Of a DNA stretch of 64,000 bases, positions 35,568 through 46,520 are shown piece by piece. Position 1 is the first letter of the stretch. Each line of letters starts with the position of its first letter. The position numbers and the translations under genes were made by a program. The stretch lies in contig FJOG01000041.1 of NCBI GenBank assembly GCA_900073065.1, positions 76,983 through 140,982 on the forward strand, in the 5' to 3' direction. The notes beneath the pieces were generated by a model, which worked only from the letters and a program-made list of their open reading frames with translations, was not told where the DNA came from and did no database searches. This DNA comes from Phialocephala subalpina (taxonomy: Eukaryota > Ascomycota > Leotiomycetes > Helotiales > Mollisiaceae).

Positions 35568-36768
35568 ATGAGGCCGGCAATCAGTATGTCGCAAGACCAG
35601 CACATCATCGAGGGACTCAAGTTGGCCCTGGATGCCTTCAAGAATGTGCTGGACGACCCCAAGCTTGCGGCTCTACGACCACATGCCGAATCAATAACTT
35701 CCTTACATCTCGACACCTTTTTTCAACAGCGAGACATCGCAAACCCATCCCTCAACCTGACTGCCAAACTTTCCCCTATCAAGACGGTTCTTGATTTGAC
35801 ATACAAAGCTGCGTGTGAGACCTACGGCTTTGAAGAGGCTACTGTACAGCAATTATATGGATGTTTGCAGTGTGCCCTTGCAGCCGGACACAACATATAC
35901 CACCAGGATATGTCGAATATTGTTGAGCTCCTAGATCAGACTGGTTGGGGTCTCCGATCAATTGTCATAGGACAGAGCCAGATGCAAATGTCGAGACAAC
36001 TTTCGGCCTGCGTATGTCTCATCAGCGAACAACTCACAAGGCTATGCACAGTCTACATATCTCAAGGTATCGATCAATGCTCTCTCAAGACAATATAAGT
36101 TCTGACAACTATAGGAATATCTGCCGCCGAAAAACTTGCCCATTCGAGGACCTGGAACCTGATCAGGGATGCACACAACGAATATAAGACAAAACAGAGT
36201 GCAGAATTGTCAAAGCCTCACCAATCCCGTATATTACCTTCCATCTCTCTGTGGTACACAAGCTTACAAGCGGATTTTAGAGGAGAGATTTCACAAAATC
36301 GAGACGGAGCAACGTTACACGGAAATTTTCGCTCCTGCACAGCGATTTGATAATTGCGCTGGTGTCTTCGAGTGCGATGATTGCAATCGGTACTTTGGGA
36401 GCCAAAATGCCCTCAATCAGCACCTTGATTCTCCTGCTCACATATTCGAGTGCGACGACTGCGATCGGTTCTTTAAAAGTGAGCAGGCTCTGAATCAGCA
36501 CCTGAATTCCTCTGCCCACGCGTTCGAGTGCGACGACTGCGATCGGTGCTTTAAAAGTCGAAATGCTCTCAATCAGCACCTTGATTCTTCCGCCCACACA
36601 TTCGAGTGCGACGATTGCGATCGGTGCTTCAAAAGTCAGCAGGCTCTTAATCAGCACCTTAATTCTCCTGCCCACACGTTCGAGTGCGACGACTGCGATC
36701 GATGCTTTAAAAGCCAGCATGCTCTAGACCAGCATTTTAACTCTCCCATTCATGCCAACTATTGGTGA
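35568..36768 (+). CDS. C2H2 protein with five tandem 26-residue fingers
   Basis: Proposed exons 35568-36066, 36115-36198 and 36263-36768 give 362 residues in phase. Intron 1 (GTATCG..CTATAG) is good. Intron 2 (64 nt, donor GTGCAG) is inferred because the helical N-terminal part and the finger array are in different frames. The N-terminal ~190 residues look alpha-helical (KLALDAFKNVLDD, ATVQQLYGCLQCALAAG) and are unrecognised. Then five units of exactly 26 codons follow, each C-x2-C-x12-H-x5-H with FECDDCDR and ALNQH. This spacing is like the JAZ/U1-type finger that binds RNA or double-stranded nucleic acid rather than the classic TFIIIA spacing. All cysteines and histidines are kept in all five copies, so the array is under constraint or very young. 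Confidence 0.7.
36367..36756 (+). repeat. Coding tandem repeat, 5 units of 78 bp
   Basis: Units begin at 36367, 36445, 36523, 36601 and 36679 with no length variation. DNA as well as protein is nearly identical between units 2-5; unit 1 is the most diverged. Such arrays commonly change copy number between strains. Confidence 0.9.
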
Positions 36769-37640
36769 TGGTATAAAGACAATGTAGCAGAGCCTCTGGC
36801 CTGTTATAGATATTCAGATATCATGGCTCTCGAGCTCTCCCAGTATGCTCTCTTCTAACCACCACGACACGCAATCATTCAATGACATGTCCATTTTATC
36901 CGCTACCCTTCCCCAAACCCACTTCTATCCAATTTAGGTTTCTTTCCATTGTTCAGTCCATCGAGATGCGTATTATCTATGCTATCGCAATCGTTAGTTT
37001 GGTATTGTCCAGGCTACTGTGGCATGGCTACATAAGTTTCTTAAAAACCTTTCTTGTATTAGGTAGTTTTGAGGCTAGTGATAGTCACGTGCTCTCCAGC
37101 ACAAAAGGAGCTTTCCACTCTCCAACAACAATCAAGCATCCTTTTGCCTACTCTATTTACAGGCTTATTCTACGTATGACTGATTACTCTGTGCGACGAT
37201 TACTGAATTGGTCTAGCTCACTGGCTGAGACGAAGTGACCTACAGTTGGGCTTTCTCACTGTGAGACCACTGCCCTTCTACACTAGTTGTCCACGTCCTA
37301 AGGTCTGGCGAAGGCGATCAGTACTTATCACGTGCAACCTGGGCAAGTGCTCCTTCCCTTCGGGTTCCTTATTGATCTGATTAGCGCGTCAAGGCTTCAC
37401 CCCGCACCTCGACCCTTTCTGACTCTTCGCAATTTCATCAATCTCAAAGCATCTACCCTTAACTTCCACTTTACGGAGGTGCGAGGTTGGACTTCAACAG
37501 CCGCCTCGAGACTCGACTTTCACTCTATTCTCTTCGAATTCCCCTGAGTCTCGATCTTCGACAGTACCAAAGCAGCCAACATCTACCAAATTCAACTGCA
37601 AAGAAACCAGGCCTCAATTGACGCGCCAGAACATTCTTCT
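36769..37640. other. Intergenic
   Basis: About 0.9 kb after the finger gene. A 118-codon frame at 36882-37238 and a 71-codon frame at 37332-37547 have no recognisable content. Confidence 0.45.
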
Positions 37641-39540
37641 ATGTTTCATGCTTCTCCTCGACTTTCTAGCTTTCTCATTCCTTCTCCAGTCTCCCGACTT
37701 TCATACCATTCAGCTTTCGGCAGCATTGACGCGTCAAAACCTCTCAACTACCACCCATCACGTTCAGATTCACGACGCCGCACAAAGACAAGAAAGTCCG
37801 AGAACCTGTCCGACAATCTCCTACCGCCAGAACCTCAGACGAGGCGAAGGAGCTCGTCTTCGCATTCAATAAAATCCCGAGATCACTCATGGCCTATAGT
37901 GGTCGTCACCGCCACCATTGGCATTTTGCTGTTCGCAATGTCCCGACAGGCGACGTACTTCATGTTGTCAATCCTGACAGTCGTTCTACCCATACTGAGG
38001 GGCCTGCCAATATCCTCTCTTTGGCTTCTGTGAATGACCAGGCAGAGGTGGTACTTCGGCTGCTCCTCGAGGCATTTGTCAGATCAATCTGTATTAGTTT
38101 CAAACCACCCACCACGCCTTGGAGCTGGGGAACCAAAGGTAAGGCTTTTTACGTGTTTTTGGATGTCCCAGGTTTCCTGAGACATTCTGATCCCCCAAAA
38201 ACTTACAGTTTACATACTGACTGTTGGAGCAGACGAGGTTCTTGCTAAGGCCCTCGGAGCCCATATGGCCGCATCAAACCTCCGTAAGGGACTGTGCAGA
38301 ATCTCCCAAGGAGATGGGGACAATATCAAGATCGAGGAGGAGATCTAGTTGGAGGAGCAGGGCCGACTCAAATTGGTCGCCAAAACCACCTGTAAGAAGT
38401 GCCAACAATGTCCCAAGGACGATGGAACACTCCAAAGATGCCCTTGACTTAACTGGACTTTGCTGACGGACTTTTTGCATGATACTTCGACGTCTTGTGA
38501 TCACCGGAAATGATACAGCTGAGAATCTCGTCAAGTTCTTTGGCCCATACTCGACCGATCAGGAAGAGCTTGGTGGTTATCACCAGCAATACCGGATAGA
38601 GATCCTGTTGAAGCATGCCAAGGGTTCCTACGTAAGTGTTCATTTTAAATGTGCCAGGGCTTCTCGGACAATCAGTGACTGACATTCGGCAGTATCATGC
38701 TATGGCAGTCAACCATAAGATGGACATTGACTGTCCCACCTAGACTCCCCGCCCCGCTACAGAGGAAGAAGAGGACGACATCGAGATGATCCACGATATG
38801 CAGTCAATGATCAAGCGCTACATGGACTCTCGCAAGCGTAAATTGTCCAGTATCGACATGTTGATATGGAAGATATTCTCATCAAGTTTGCTGGTAGGTG
38901 TTGAGAGGATTTCAAGCGATACTACTATCCTGCGCTCAATACCATGGATTTGGGCTACCCTGAAGGTTATAATCCTTGCAGACATAGCGATGATGTCCGT
39001 ACTAAGCGACATTATCATCAGGGTTGTGACGATGATTATTGTTATTGAGAGATTTCGCCCGGGATGGAGCTATTATGATGTTTTGGAATGTCCAGAGGGC
39101 CCAGGGACATTTGCAATTGCACGATCTAGCTAGACCTTGCAACGAGAAAATGCTGTATGTAGCTTCATCAATGAAAATGGCTGATATCTTTGCTACTCAC
39201 TTCGAACGAATGTCCCATGATCCATGGGACAATGACTACGAGCAACCCGAAAGTTCGATTCACTGCGAAAAGCGTACCTCGAAAAAGAGTCTTGGAGGCG
39301 AATCTCCGCCATTCGCAGAGAAAATCTTCAGCCCATTGCACAGCAACCCCAGACGAACTATCGCCAGAAGAAATCGCCCACTATAATCAACCAAGCCGGG
39401 AACTACTTGGCCATTCGAAGGCCGCTTCCCTATTTCGCTAAATCTCCATCAGAATATGTTCTCAGGCTGTTGCAACTTGACAGTGTTGCTCTCGAGCGAA
39501 AACTCGAATTTAGTACCTCTTTAAACGTTGAAAGTTAGCG
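37641..39540 (+). pseudogene. Decayed protein-coding gene (several stops and frame changes)
   Basis: Stretches that read like real protein follow each other but are broken. From about 38215: ADEVLAKALGAHMAASNLRKG, GDGDNIKIEEEI then TAG (38346-38348), LEEQGRLKLVAKTT. From 38485: LVITGNDTAENLVKFFGPY and YRIEILLKHAKGSY, then a good intron (GTAAGT..CGGCAG) into YHAMAVNHKMDIDCPT and TAG (38741-38743), then a DE-rich helix. After a frame change comes MEDILIKFAGRC, TGA (38902-38904), EDFKRYYYPALNTMDLGYP, further stops, and a last open part at 39255-39538 (RKAYLEKESWRRISAIRREN ... SPSEYVLRLLQLD). I do not recognise the family. The first 600 bp may be its 5' part but are less convincing. Confidence 0.55.
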
Positions 39541-40341
39541 AACAGGATACGAAGCGAAATGTAAAAGACGATGTCTTTAGCGCTTCTCCTTACTTATCAT
39601 AACGACTCAACAGGTGGCAGGAGGGTGAGATGGGGAAATCTTGATTGGGAGATTTCGTTGCCGTCGAGAAAAAGCACAGCTACCCCAATCCCACTGATGA
39701 TTTGCATACCTAGTTCGGTACCGAATCCGGTACCATACTCTAACAGCCATAGTGCAACTCACGTTCCTGATTCTTTACGTACTGATAGGGCTGAGTTCGT
39801 GATTCGCAATCCAGCAACATATCATGCAGTTGTGGGTCATAATAAGTGTGTATCGCGACGGTGAAGGGGCGAGAGGGCGATGCGGCCGTAAGTGGTGGTG
39901 AGTTTAAGGTTGGTGCCTGAGTAGAAGGCGGGTAGCGAGGAGTCTTTAGGGGCTTCGGCTCCTTTCAGGTCCTGCTTGAATCCGAGGGCTGAACGCGTGA
40001 GCTTGCGATTGAGGCAGTAGGCAGTTGGTGATGAGATGGGAGTAAGTTGAGATGAGACCCAATAGTTCGGTCTTCGCGTTGTGAAATTTACATGCGTGTG
40101 TTGGACAACCTTGTTACATTGTTTATTCCTCTGGAGTGCATGCTGATGGGGCTGAATTAATAACTTCTCAAGTTCAGAAGACTGGGAAGTATATAATGAT
40201 CGCTGTCATCGACGTGAAGTGTCCTAGAACATAATATATCATCCTTACTTAGTAGACAGTCATATCCATCACCCCAAAACGAAAATATAAAAACTCACTC
40301 ATCAACACCCACACTTCAACTCACTCACCATCTTCATCACA
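39541..40341. other. Intergenic
   Basis: 0.8 kb of non-coding DNA between two broken genes. The 97-codon frame at 39571-39864 has no recognisable content. A clean CT-rich leader (ccatcttcatcac) precedes the next start codon, so the promoter of the hydrolase pseudogene still looks intact. Confidence 0.45.
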
Positions 40342-41536
40342 ATGTTCCCCCTCTCAACGGACAAACCCTTCCACTACGAGCTCCTTCGTGCTCTCGCCCT
40401 CGCAAGGTACCACGGCGCAGACATCAACGAAGTCCTCATCGCCGCCTCAAAAATCATTCCCGGCGATTTCGAATCGTTCCACAAGGAGCTCAATGATCTC
40501 GCTATCTGCACACTAAGTCGAGCCGACTCCATCAACAAATGGTATCCCATCTCAGCTCGTGACACTTACTTCTCAGCACCGTCTTACTTCCGCAGCGCAG
40601 ATTTCTTCCTCCACGGAAACAAGTCTATTCCTCGGATCAACTTTTTTTTAGGAGAAACAGACGTATACTTTTAATAACGCTCTCAAGTTGTTAGATATTC
40701 CTAGCGAGAGAATCTTATTGCAAGCCGGCGGATTTAAAATTACTACTATATTCTACGGAGCTGGAGCCAAAAAGGGGGAAAGAAAACCGACCCTAATTAT
40801 TGGAAATGGATTCGACGGCGCACAAGAAGAGCCCTTACATTTCACCGGCTTCGCTACGTTGGAGAAGGGATGGAACACCATTACCTACGAAGGACCAAGA
40901 CAACGTTCTGTTGTTCGGAATCAGGGGTTAAGGTTTATTACTGAGTAGGAGAAAGTCGTCAAACCTGTTGTTGATTATTTCAAGATAGGGGAGGAGGTGG
41001 ATATAAATAAGCTTAAGTTGATAGGATTTTCAATGGGTGGTTTTTTATGTACGAGGGCTGCAACGTTTGAGTATAGGGTTAAGGCTGTTATGGCCGTGGA
41101 TAGGATTTATAATGTGGGCGAAGTTTATACGAAGATAGCTAGACCACTAGATAACATACCAGAAAGAATTGATGTTGACAAATTAACGATAGAAATGACG
41201 GCTAAATCGAAGGTACCAACGAAGGCGAGATAGGGGATCGGGTATGGGCTTTGGACATTCCAGACGGATAGTGTGGTAGAGTTCTTGGAGAGGTCGAAAG
41301 AGATAACCTTAGAGGGATTAGTAAATAAGATTGAATATCCGATTTGGGTTGGGTTGGCGGAAGAGGATTTTTTCTTTCGGGGGCAACCGAAGATTAAGGA
41401 GGCGTTGGGGGAGAAGACCACGCTAGGAAGGTTAACGCAAGAGAATTCGACGGGGGAGCACTACCACGTTGGAGCTTTTGCATTTATGAATGCGGGGGTT
41501 TTTGGGTGGTTTCAAGATATGATTGAGAAGCAATAG
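40342..41536 (+). pseudogene. Alpha/beta-hydrolase pseudogene with TGG-to-TAG stops
   Basis: The remnant reads from MFPLSTDKPFHYELLRALAL to the C-terminus and belongs to the alpha/beta-hydrolase group near pseudooxynicotine-hydrolase/FrsA-type esterases. It shows PTLIIGNGFDGAQEE, the nucleophile elbow GFSMGGF (catalytic Ser), PIWVGLAEEDFF (acid) and GEHYHVGAF (His). It is broken in four places. A frame change occurs at the T8 run (40642-40649). TAG codons stand at 40649-40651, 40946-40948 and 41231-41233, each where relatives have tryptophan. All three need only TGG to TAG, that is TpG to TpA, the strand-complement of the CpA to TpA change made by RIP. The first 290 bp look normal; the rest is visibly AT-enriched. 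Confidence 0.85.
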
Positions 41537-41754
41537 CGACTGTGCTCCAACAAATAGACCAGCACAAATTCGTGCCTCATGTTCGAAGAGTCCTTAGTAT
41601 CCAATTGTACAATATAGTTCAATCATGAAACTACCCCGACGCTAGAAACGTGAATACATGCTTGTGGCTTCTAACTGGAAAACTCAACATATTCTACAGA
41701 TATCCAAACAGAGGCCAGGAGCTCAGCAAGCTTCCGAGGAATATCAACCTTGGG
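41537..41754. other. Short intergenic region, convergent
   Basis: Separates the hydrolase pseudogene from the 3' end of the Zn2Cys6 regulator. Nothing recognised. Confidence 0.5.
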
Positions 41755-44371
41755 CTACACGTTTGGGTTCATAGGCAAGGTCACCTGGTTCAGGAATTCC
41801 AAATCCCCATCCAGAATGAACTCACCCAGCTCAGCGCCAAGACCAAAAGGTGAGAATCCAGTCATCATCCCACTCGTCGCGTCCATTCCCTCAACCTGAT
41901 TATCTTGCAGAGCCAAGTTCCCATTAAGCATGGACAGGGTTTGTGCTGTGCCTGGATGTGGGGCAGAAGCTGAAAGATATTAGCCTCTGGCTAAGCGGGG
42001 CAAGCATTTTGGCTGGGGAAGTCGGGAATAAAGTAAGAGTAGACGTACTGAGCATATATACCAAAGCAGCAAGTTTTTGAAGGTACTTGGCACATGTATT
42101 GACCGTATGGTTCTCATTGTCCAGATGTTGCAGTGCTTGAGCTGCATCGACCACGCCAGCTCTCATTTCTTCGACCGTTGCAGTCGCTGAGGTGGAGCTT
42201 GTAGGTACTTCGTGAACTACCAGGTAGCAAGCACACAGCACCAATGCAGCGTTAAATGCTATTATTTTTAGAACGAGGGAAATAAGTCGGGAAGATAGCT
42301 CGGCTTACTGTAGTAAAGGGTGAACCACCAAGCTCCCAGCATGCCTCGTCTAGCATCACCAGACTTAACAATACTAGAAACTATTGAGATAGTCTCCAAG
42401 CACAGCTGAGTACAGACATGAATACTGTTTGATCCGACTTGAGATAGAACAGGCTCTTGGTATCTCCGTTCCTTCTGCCCCACGAGCTCTAAGAAGCGTA
42501 CTAGCATGGATCTGTGGAGTAAGATACGAAGATTGTGGTGGCGAAGAGTCAAGATTATGCGGAATTTCTCATTTGGGTCAGAGGCATCTGAAGGGATCTC
42601 GTGAGATTTTCGAAGAGATTGATGGGGTGGTAGTTTTTGTTCCCAAGCTAGCAATTCTTGCTCTAGTTTGAAGAATTGTGATACGGAGTCTAGGACTGGG
42701 AGGGATTCGTCGCAGCCGATGTTACCACCATATAGAATGCTGATGACGTTCCACATTATTTTATACAGAGTTCTACCTATAATCAGAGGAGGATCATTAG
42801 TAGGAATGTAGCGTGCTTACATCGTATTATTGAAAAACGTTATGCTGTTAGTCGTGACAGAATCTTCATCGGGTATGTTCGAAATGTCGCTTTCTAACAA
42901 CTTTGGCAAATCAAGCCTAACATATTCATCGGGTATATTAGCGGGACGACCGAAGGTCATACTCAATGTTCTAACACACGAATGACATCTCAGCAGCTTA
43001 AACTGAACTTTAGTGAAGGGACTGACCTATCTAGAACTACACAGCCATACCAAGTTCTTTTCCGAATTTCTTGCTCAAAAGGGGAGAATCTTTTTGCTGC
43101 TGCAGCTGAATGAAGACCAAGTTGAAAAGCCGCTTTGACAGTCAATCCATGTATGGACCATGCCTGAACTGATTTCTGCGTTCCTTGCAAATATTGGCCC
43201 ATCACGAGTAGAAATTGGACTGTAGCGAATTAGTCATTGTCCACGAGTTATATGAGTAAACTCACCTGCCTCTAGACTCGATGCTCGCAAAATATGCTTC
43301 TCGCAAAGACCAACAGCCCGCTGATAGTATAGATCAGACTTCCGAACTTTCTCACTTGCAATGATGTTTGTCCCCGAGCCGGTACTCGTAGCTAAGGCCA
43401 AGATTATGTTGAACAATCCAAGCCACGTTCTGCGGATCTTGGTAAAGTTGTTCCGCCGAATCTCTTCATATGTCTCCCAAAAGCTTCCTTCATGGAGATA
43501 CGGGAATAGTCGGCCTGTGGTAGAGAAATAATGACTCAAAAGCTTCTTTGTAACATCTTCTGAAGGAACAGCATAAATGTTGATCTTGGCAGTCTCGTGA
43601 GAATGTGATGCCTGCCCCGTGGGAGAAGCGGGTTGTAACAGCGACATCACCCCGCCACTAAGCTGCGATAGCCCCATGTCTGGCTCTGACCAAGCATTGC
43701 CGGCGTCAAGTTGAATCAAAGACTGAGAAATTTGGCGAGTGAAAGCAATGTTCGACGAGGGACCTGAACATGTTAAACAGAACAAAACATGGAATCACAA
43801 GGAACAGGTACCGAAAAAAGCAAAGTTTTCCTCCTCGCTGAAGATAATGGCTCCCATTCCATCAGTAAAATCCTCCGAGAGATTAACGTCATGCACGCTA
43901 GCACTGTTCACTTCAAGACCTCCTTGTCCATCACTGGATACCGTTTCCGGAGGTGGGGCCTGATCCTCGAAACGTAGTTGCCTCGAAGATCGACTTCCTT
44001 TGAGGAGATGAATTTCTTCCTCCACAGCTTTCAATCGATCTTCTAATCCGACCAGATATGGTTTTCCAACGATCATGTTCGTAGAGGATGCCGATTGCAC
44101 GTAAACGCAATCGAAGCCGAGCTCTTCGCAGGCAGAACATGTTGGTCTGACGCCATCGCACTTTAATCACGTTATGTTAGCAAGATCCCTTAATTTACCT
44201 AGGAACTTAGGCAAATAGAGTAGGTGGTGAAAGGTAACTTACACGTGATTTTCGTGCCCTGCATGCACTACAAGCCAGTGAAACGCGACGTCTTTTGCTT
44301 GAGGAACCAGATCCGGATCCGGTGGAGCCGTGGTCCTGCCCGCCGCACGATTGTTCGCGAACCCGGTTCAT
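41755..44371 (-). CDS. Zn2Cys6 transcription factor at the edge of the aromatic-catabolic cluster
   Basis: Nuclear regulator, 735 residues, eight exons: 44243-44371, 43812-44160, 43266-43763, 43027-43219, 42821-42970, 42309-42772, 42049-42258 and 41755-41969, all in phase. The zinc cluster C-x2-C-x6-C-x6-C-x2-C-x7-C (residues 34-61) is split by an 82-nt intron just before cysteine 3. A short coiled-coil linker (YLVGLEDRLKAVEEEIHLLK) follows, as expected for a dimeric Gal4-type factor. The middle domain has LLSHYFSTTGRLFPYLHEGSFWETY, AFQLGLHSAAAAKRFSPFEQEIRKRTWYGCVVLDR and MTFGRPANIP. By position it is the likely pathway-specific regulator of the genes at 44.7-55.9 kb. A dimeric factor of this type would recognise CGG half-sites. 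Confidence 0.92.
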
Positions 44372-44685
44372 GGCGGATAGGTACAGTTCAAGATGGTGTG
44401 GTTCGGTGTTGTGGTCGTATGATGCTGCCTTCGTACACGCAGCCGAAATGCTGATATGAGGAAGTGGATGTGGAGGAGAAAAGTGAGGGGGAAGCCGCGG
44501 CTTGAATCGTTTCCGATCCTTCCCCGCCCATCCCGTAATGTTACGCCCAAAAGTTTAAGCGAGCCCCTACCCTTATTCATGCGGTCTAGCGAGATCGAAT
44601 GCAGAGAATGACTACGCGTCACATGGAGAACAACGAGAAGGAGACGATTTGTTCATGATTTGATATCAAACCAAACCTCTCTATC
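44372..44685. other. Intergenic (regulator promoter)
   Basis: 314 bp between the aldehyde dehydrogenase stop and the regulator start. It contains CGG...CCG pairs but none with the 9-bp spacing seen elsewhere in the cluster. Confidence 0.45.
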
Positions 44686-46222
44686 CTATTCATTCAAAAT
44701 CATCGTTTTCGTCTGCACAAATTCTTGCAGTCCCCAACTCGCCCCGAATCGACCCCACCCACTATCACCATGCCCTCCATGCGGCAGAGTCGATCCGTCA
44801 TGTACCGTGGCGCCATTGATATGTATCGCACCCACACGTAATGATCTTCCAAATTTCAAGGCCGCGAAGTGATTTTGCGTGAAGATTGATGCCGAGAGGC
44901 CATAAGGACAACTGCTGATGACTGCAGCGGCTTCTTCTGGGGTGGAGAAAGGTAGAATGCCAAGGAGAGGACCAAAGCCTTCTTGAGAATAGAAAGCCAT
45001 CGAAGGAGTAATGTCTTCTATAATAGTTGCGGGAATGATCTGACTTGCGTCGAAGGTTGTTTGTTGACTTGCCGGTTGCGGAACTTTTGTAACTTTGGCT
45101 CCTTTAGCTTCGGCGTCACTCAAAAGTTGTCGGATGCGAGTTGCGCTTTTCGAGTTGATGACTGGGGTGATTGGGGGTGCTGAGACTGGATCTTGGACAA
45201 GAGCCAGGACTTTTCCCTTGAAATCTGACAGGATTGATTTGTCAACGAGGACAATGTCTGTCGACATGCATATTTGGCCATTCTATGAATAAGTGATTAG
45301 TTTTTGGTATGGAGAATTGAGACCGCAAACTTACGTTCAAAAACGCTCCTTCAACAACCAATCGCGCAGCTTGATCCAAATCGGCATCCTTCATCACAAC
45401 GGCAAAGTTCTTTCCGCCCAATTCCAGCAACATAGGCTTCAATGATCTCGCCGCTTGACTAGCAAGGATCCTCCCTACTGGAGTGCTTCCAGTGAAGTTA
45501 CACTTCCTCACCTCCGGTCTCTCAATCAGCGTCTTGAAAATCTCCGGACCGTCCTGTTCTCGATGGACGAGAAAATTGAGAACCCCAGGTGGGAACCCCG
45601 CATCCTTAAAGAGTCGAGCAACAAAGTAGTGTGTTCGAGGCGAGAGTTCCGAACCCTTCAGGATAGCGGTGTTTCCTGCAGCGATAGGAGCCACCACGGC
45701 TCGCAGTCCCAAGATCAACGGAGAGTTCCATGGAGCGATGCCAATTATCACACCGAGTGGCTCTATGAAAACAAGTGCTTGTGATTTGACAGACGTTGCT
45801 GGAGGAATGATTCCACCAAGTGTTGGAGAAGTCACCAGAGCTGCAGCTTCTTCAATGATGCGGATGCTGTCTTCGAAGTTGATATGAGACCATGTAGGAG
45901 TGCAGTTTATTTCTTGTTCCATGATTGATCGTATCTCTACTTCTCTTTCTCGAAGTAGAGTAACTGTTTTGTGAAAGAGATGTCGTTTGTGATGAGGGCT
46001 TGATTCTCTCCATGATGTGAAAGCGCGAGCACAAGAATCAACTGCCAGATTGCAGGATTTGACGTCGGCACCGTGGATTGGTATTTCATAGCTCTGAGTC
46101 AAATGCTTGCCAAAATTATCTGCAAAGAAGGTGTACTCGGTCCCATCGGGTCTGAATTCTTCGCCGTCAATGATGAGAGGCACTGAGTTGCAAGTATGCT
46201 GGGGTAATGTCGTGTCTCCCAT
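44686..46222 (-). CDS. Aldehyde dehydrogenase (salicylaldehyde/vanillin-type)
   Basis: NAD(P)-dependent oxidation of an aldehyde, probably aromatic, to its acid. Exons 45335-46222 and 44686-45282 (52-nt intron) give 494 residues. Motifs are IAPWNSPLILGLRAVVAPIA, FTGSTPVGRI (cofactor loop), E267 in LLELGGKN and the catalytic cysteine C301 in NGQICMS, which straddles the intron. The C-terminal GASWGLQEFVQTKTM is typical of the salicylaldehyde-dehydrogenase branch. An in-frame upstream ATG at 46330 would add 36 residues; I prefer 46222 because the family starts near here. It is divergent from the hydrolase gene (298 bp). In the cluster it would oxidise the aldehydes made by the double-bond-cleaving oxygenase. 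Confidence 0.93.
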
Positions 46223-46520
46223 TTTGTCGATGATTTGGAAGCAGTTAGTTGGAAATTCTGTGGTGATATCCAACTTAAAAGCTGTCTGGGTATTTATCAA
46301 TGAGAAATCATGTTTTAAAACTATCCTCATGTAGCCAGAGTCGAGCTCGCTTGTAAACTCAGGGGTGAATCGTGCCGGGGGAAAAGCGGAAAGAGGGTGG
46401 CAACCCGGGAAGCGACTACAAAATATTTAACTTTCGAAAGACATATTTCATACGCAGCGATATATTGCAGAGATAGCTATACTGCAATTTTCAGCTGAAA
46501 TTCGTACATCCGCGCTCAAA
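46223..46520. promoter_or_regulatory. Bidirectional promoter (aldehyde dehydrogenase / FAH-family hydrolase)
   Basis: 298 bp between divergent start codons, so both genes are likely co-regulated. CGG triplets occur at about 46378-46411, but no CGG-N9-CCG arrangement. Confidence 0.5.

Noticed and set aside
36367..36756. Could the regular 78-bp array be a CRISPR or minisatellite?
   Set aside because: Every unit is in frame and keeps all zinc ligands; it is a coding zinc-finger array in a eukaryote.
46223..46330. Upstream ATG (46330) for the aldehyde dehydrogenase
   Set aside because: The added 36 residues do not look like a targeting peptide, and family members start near MGDTTLP.
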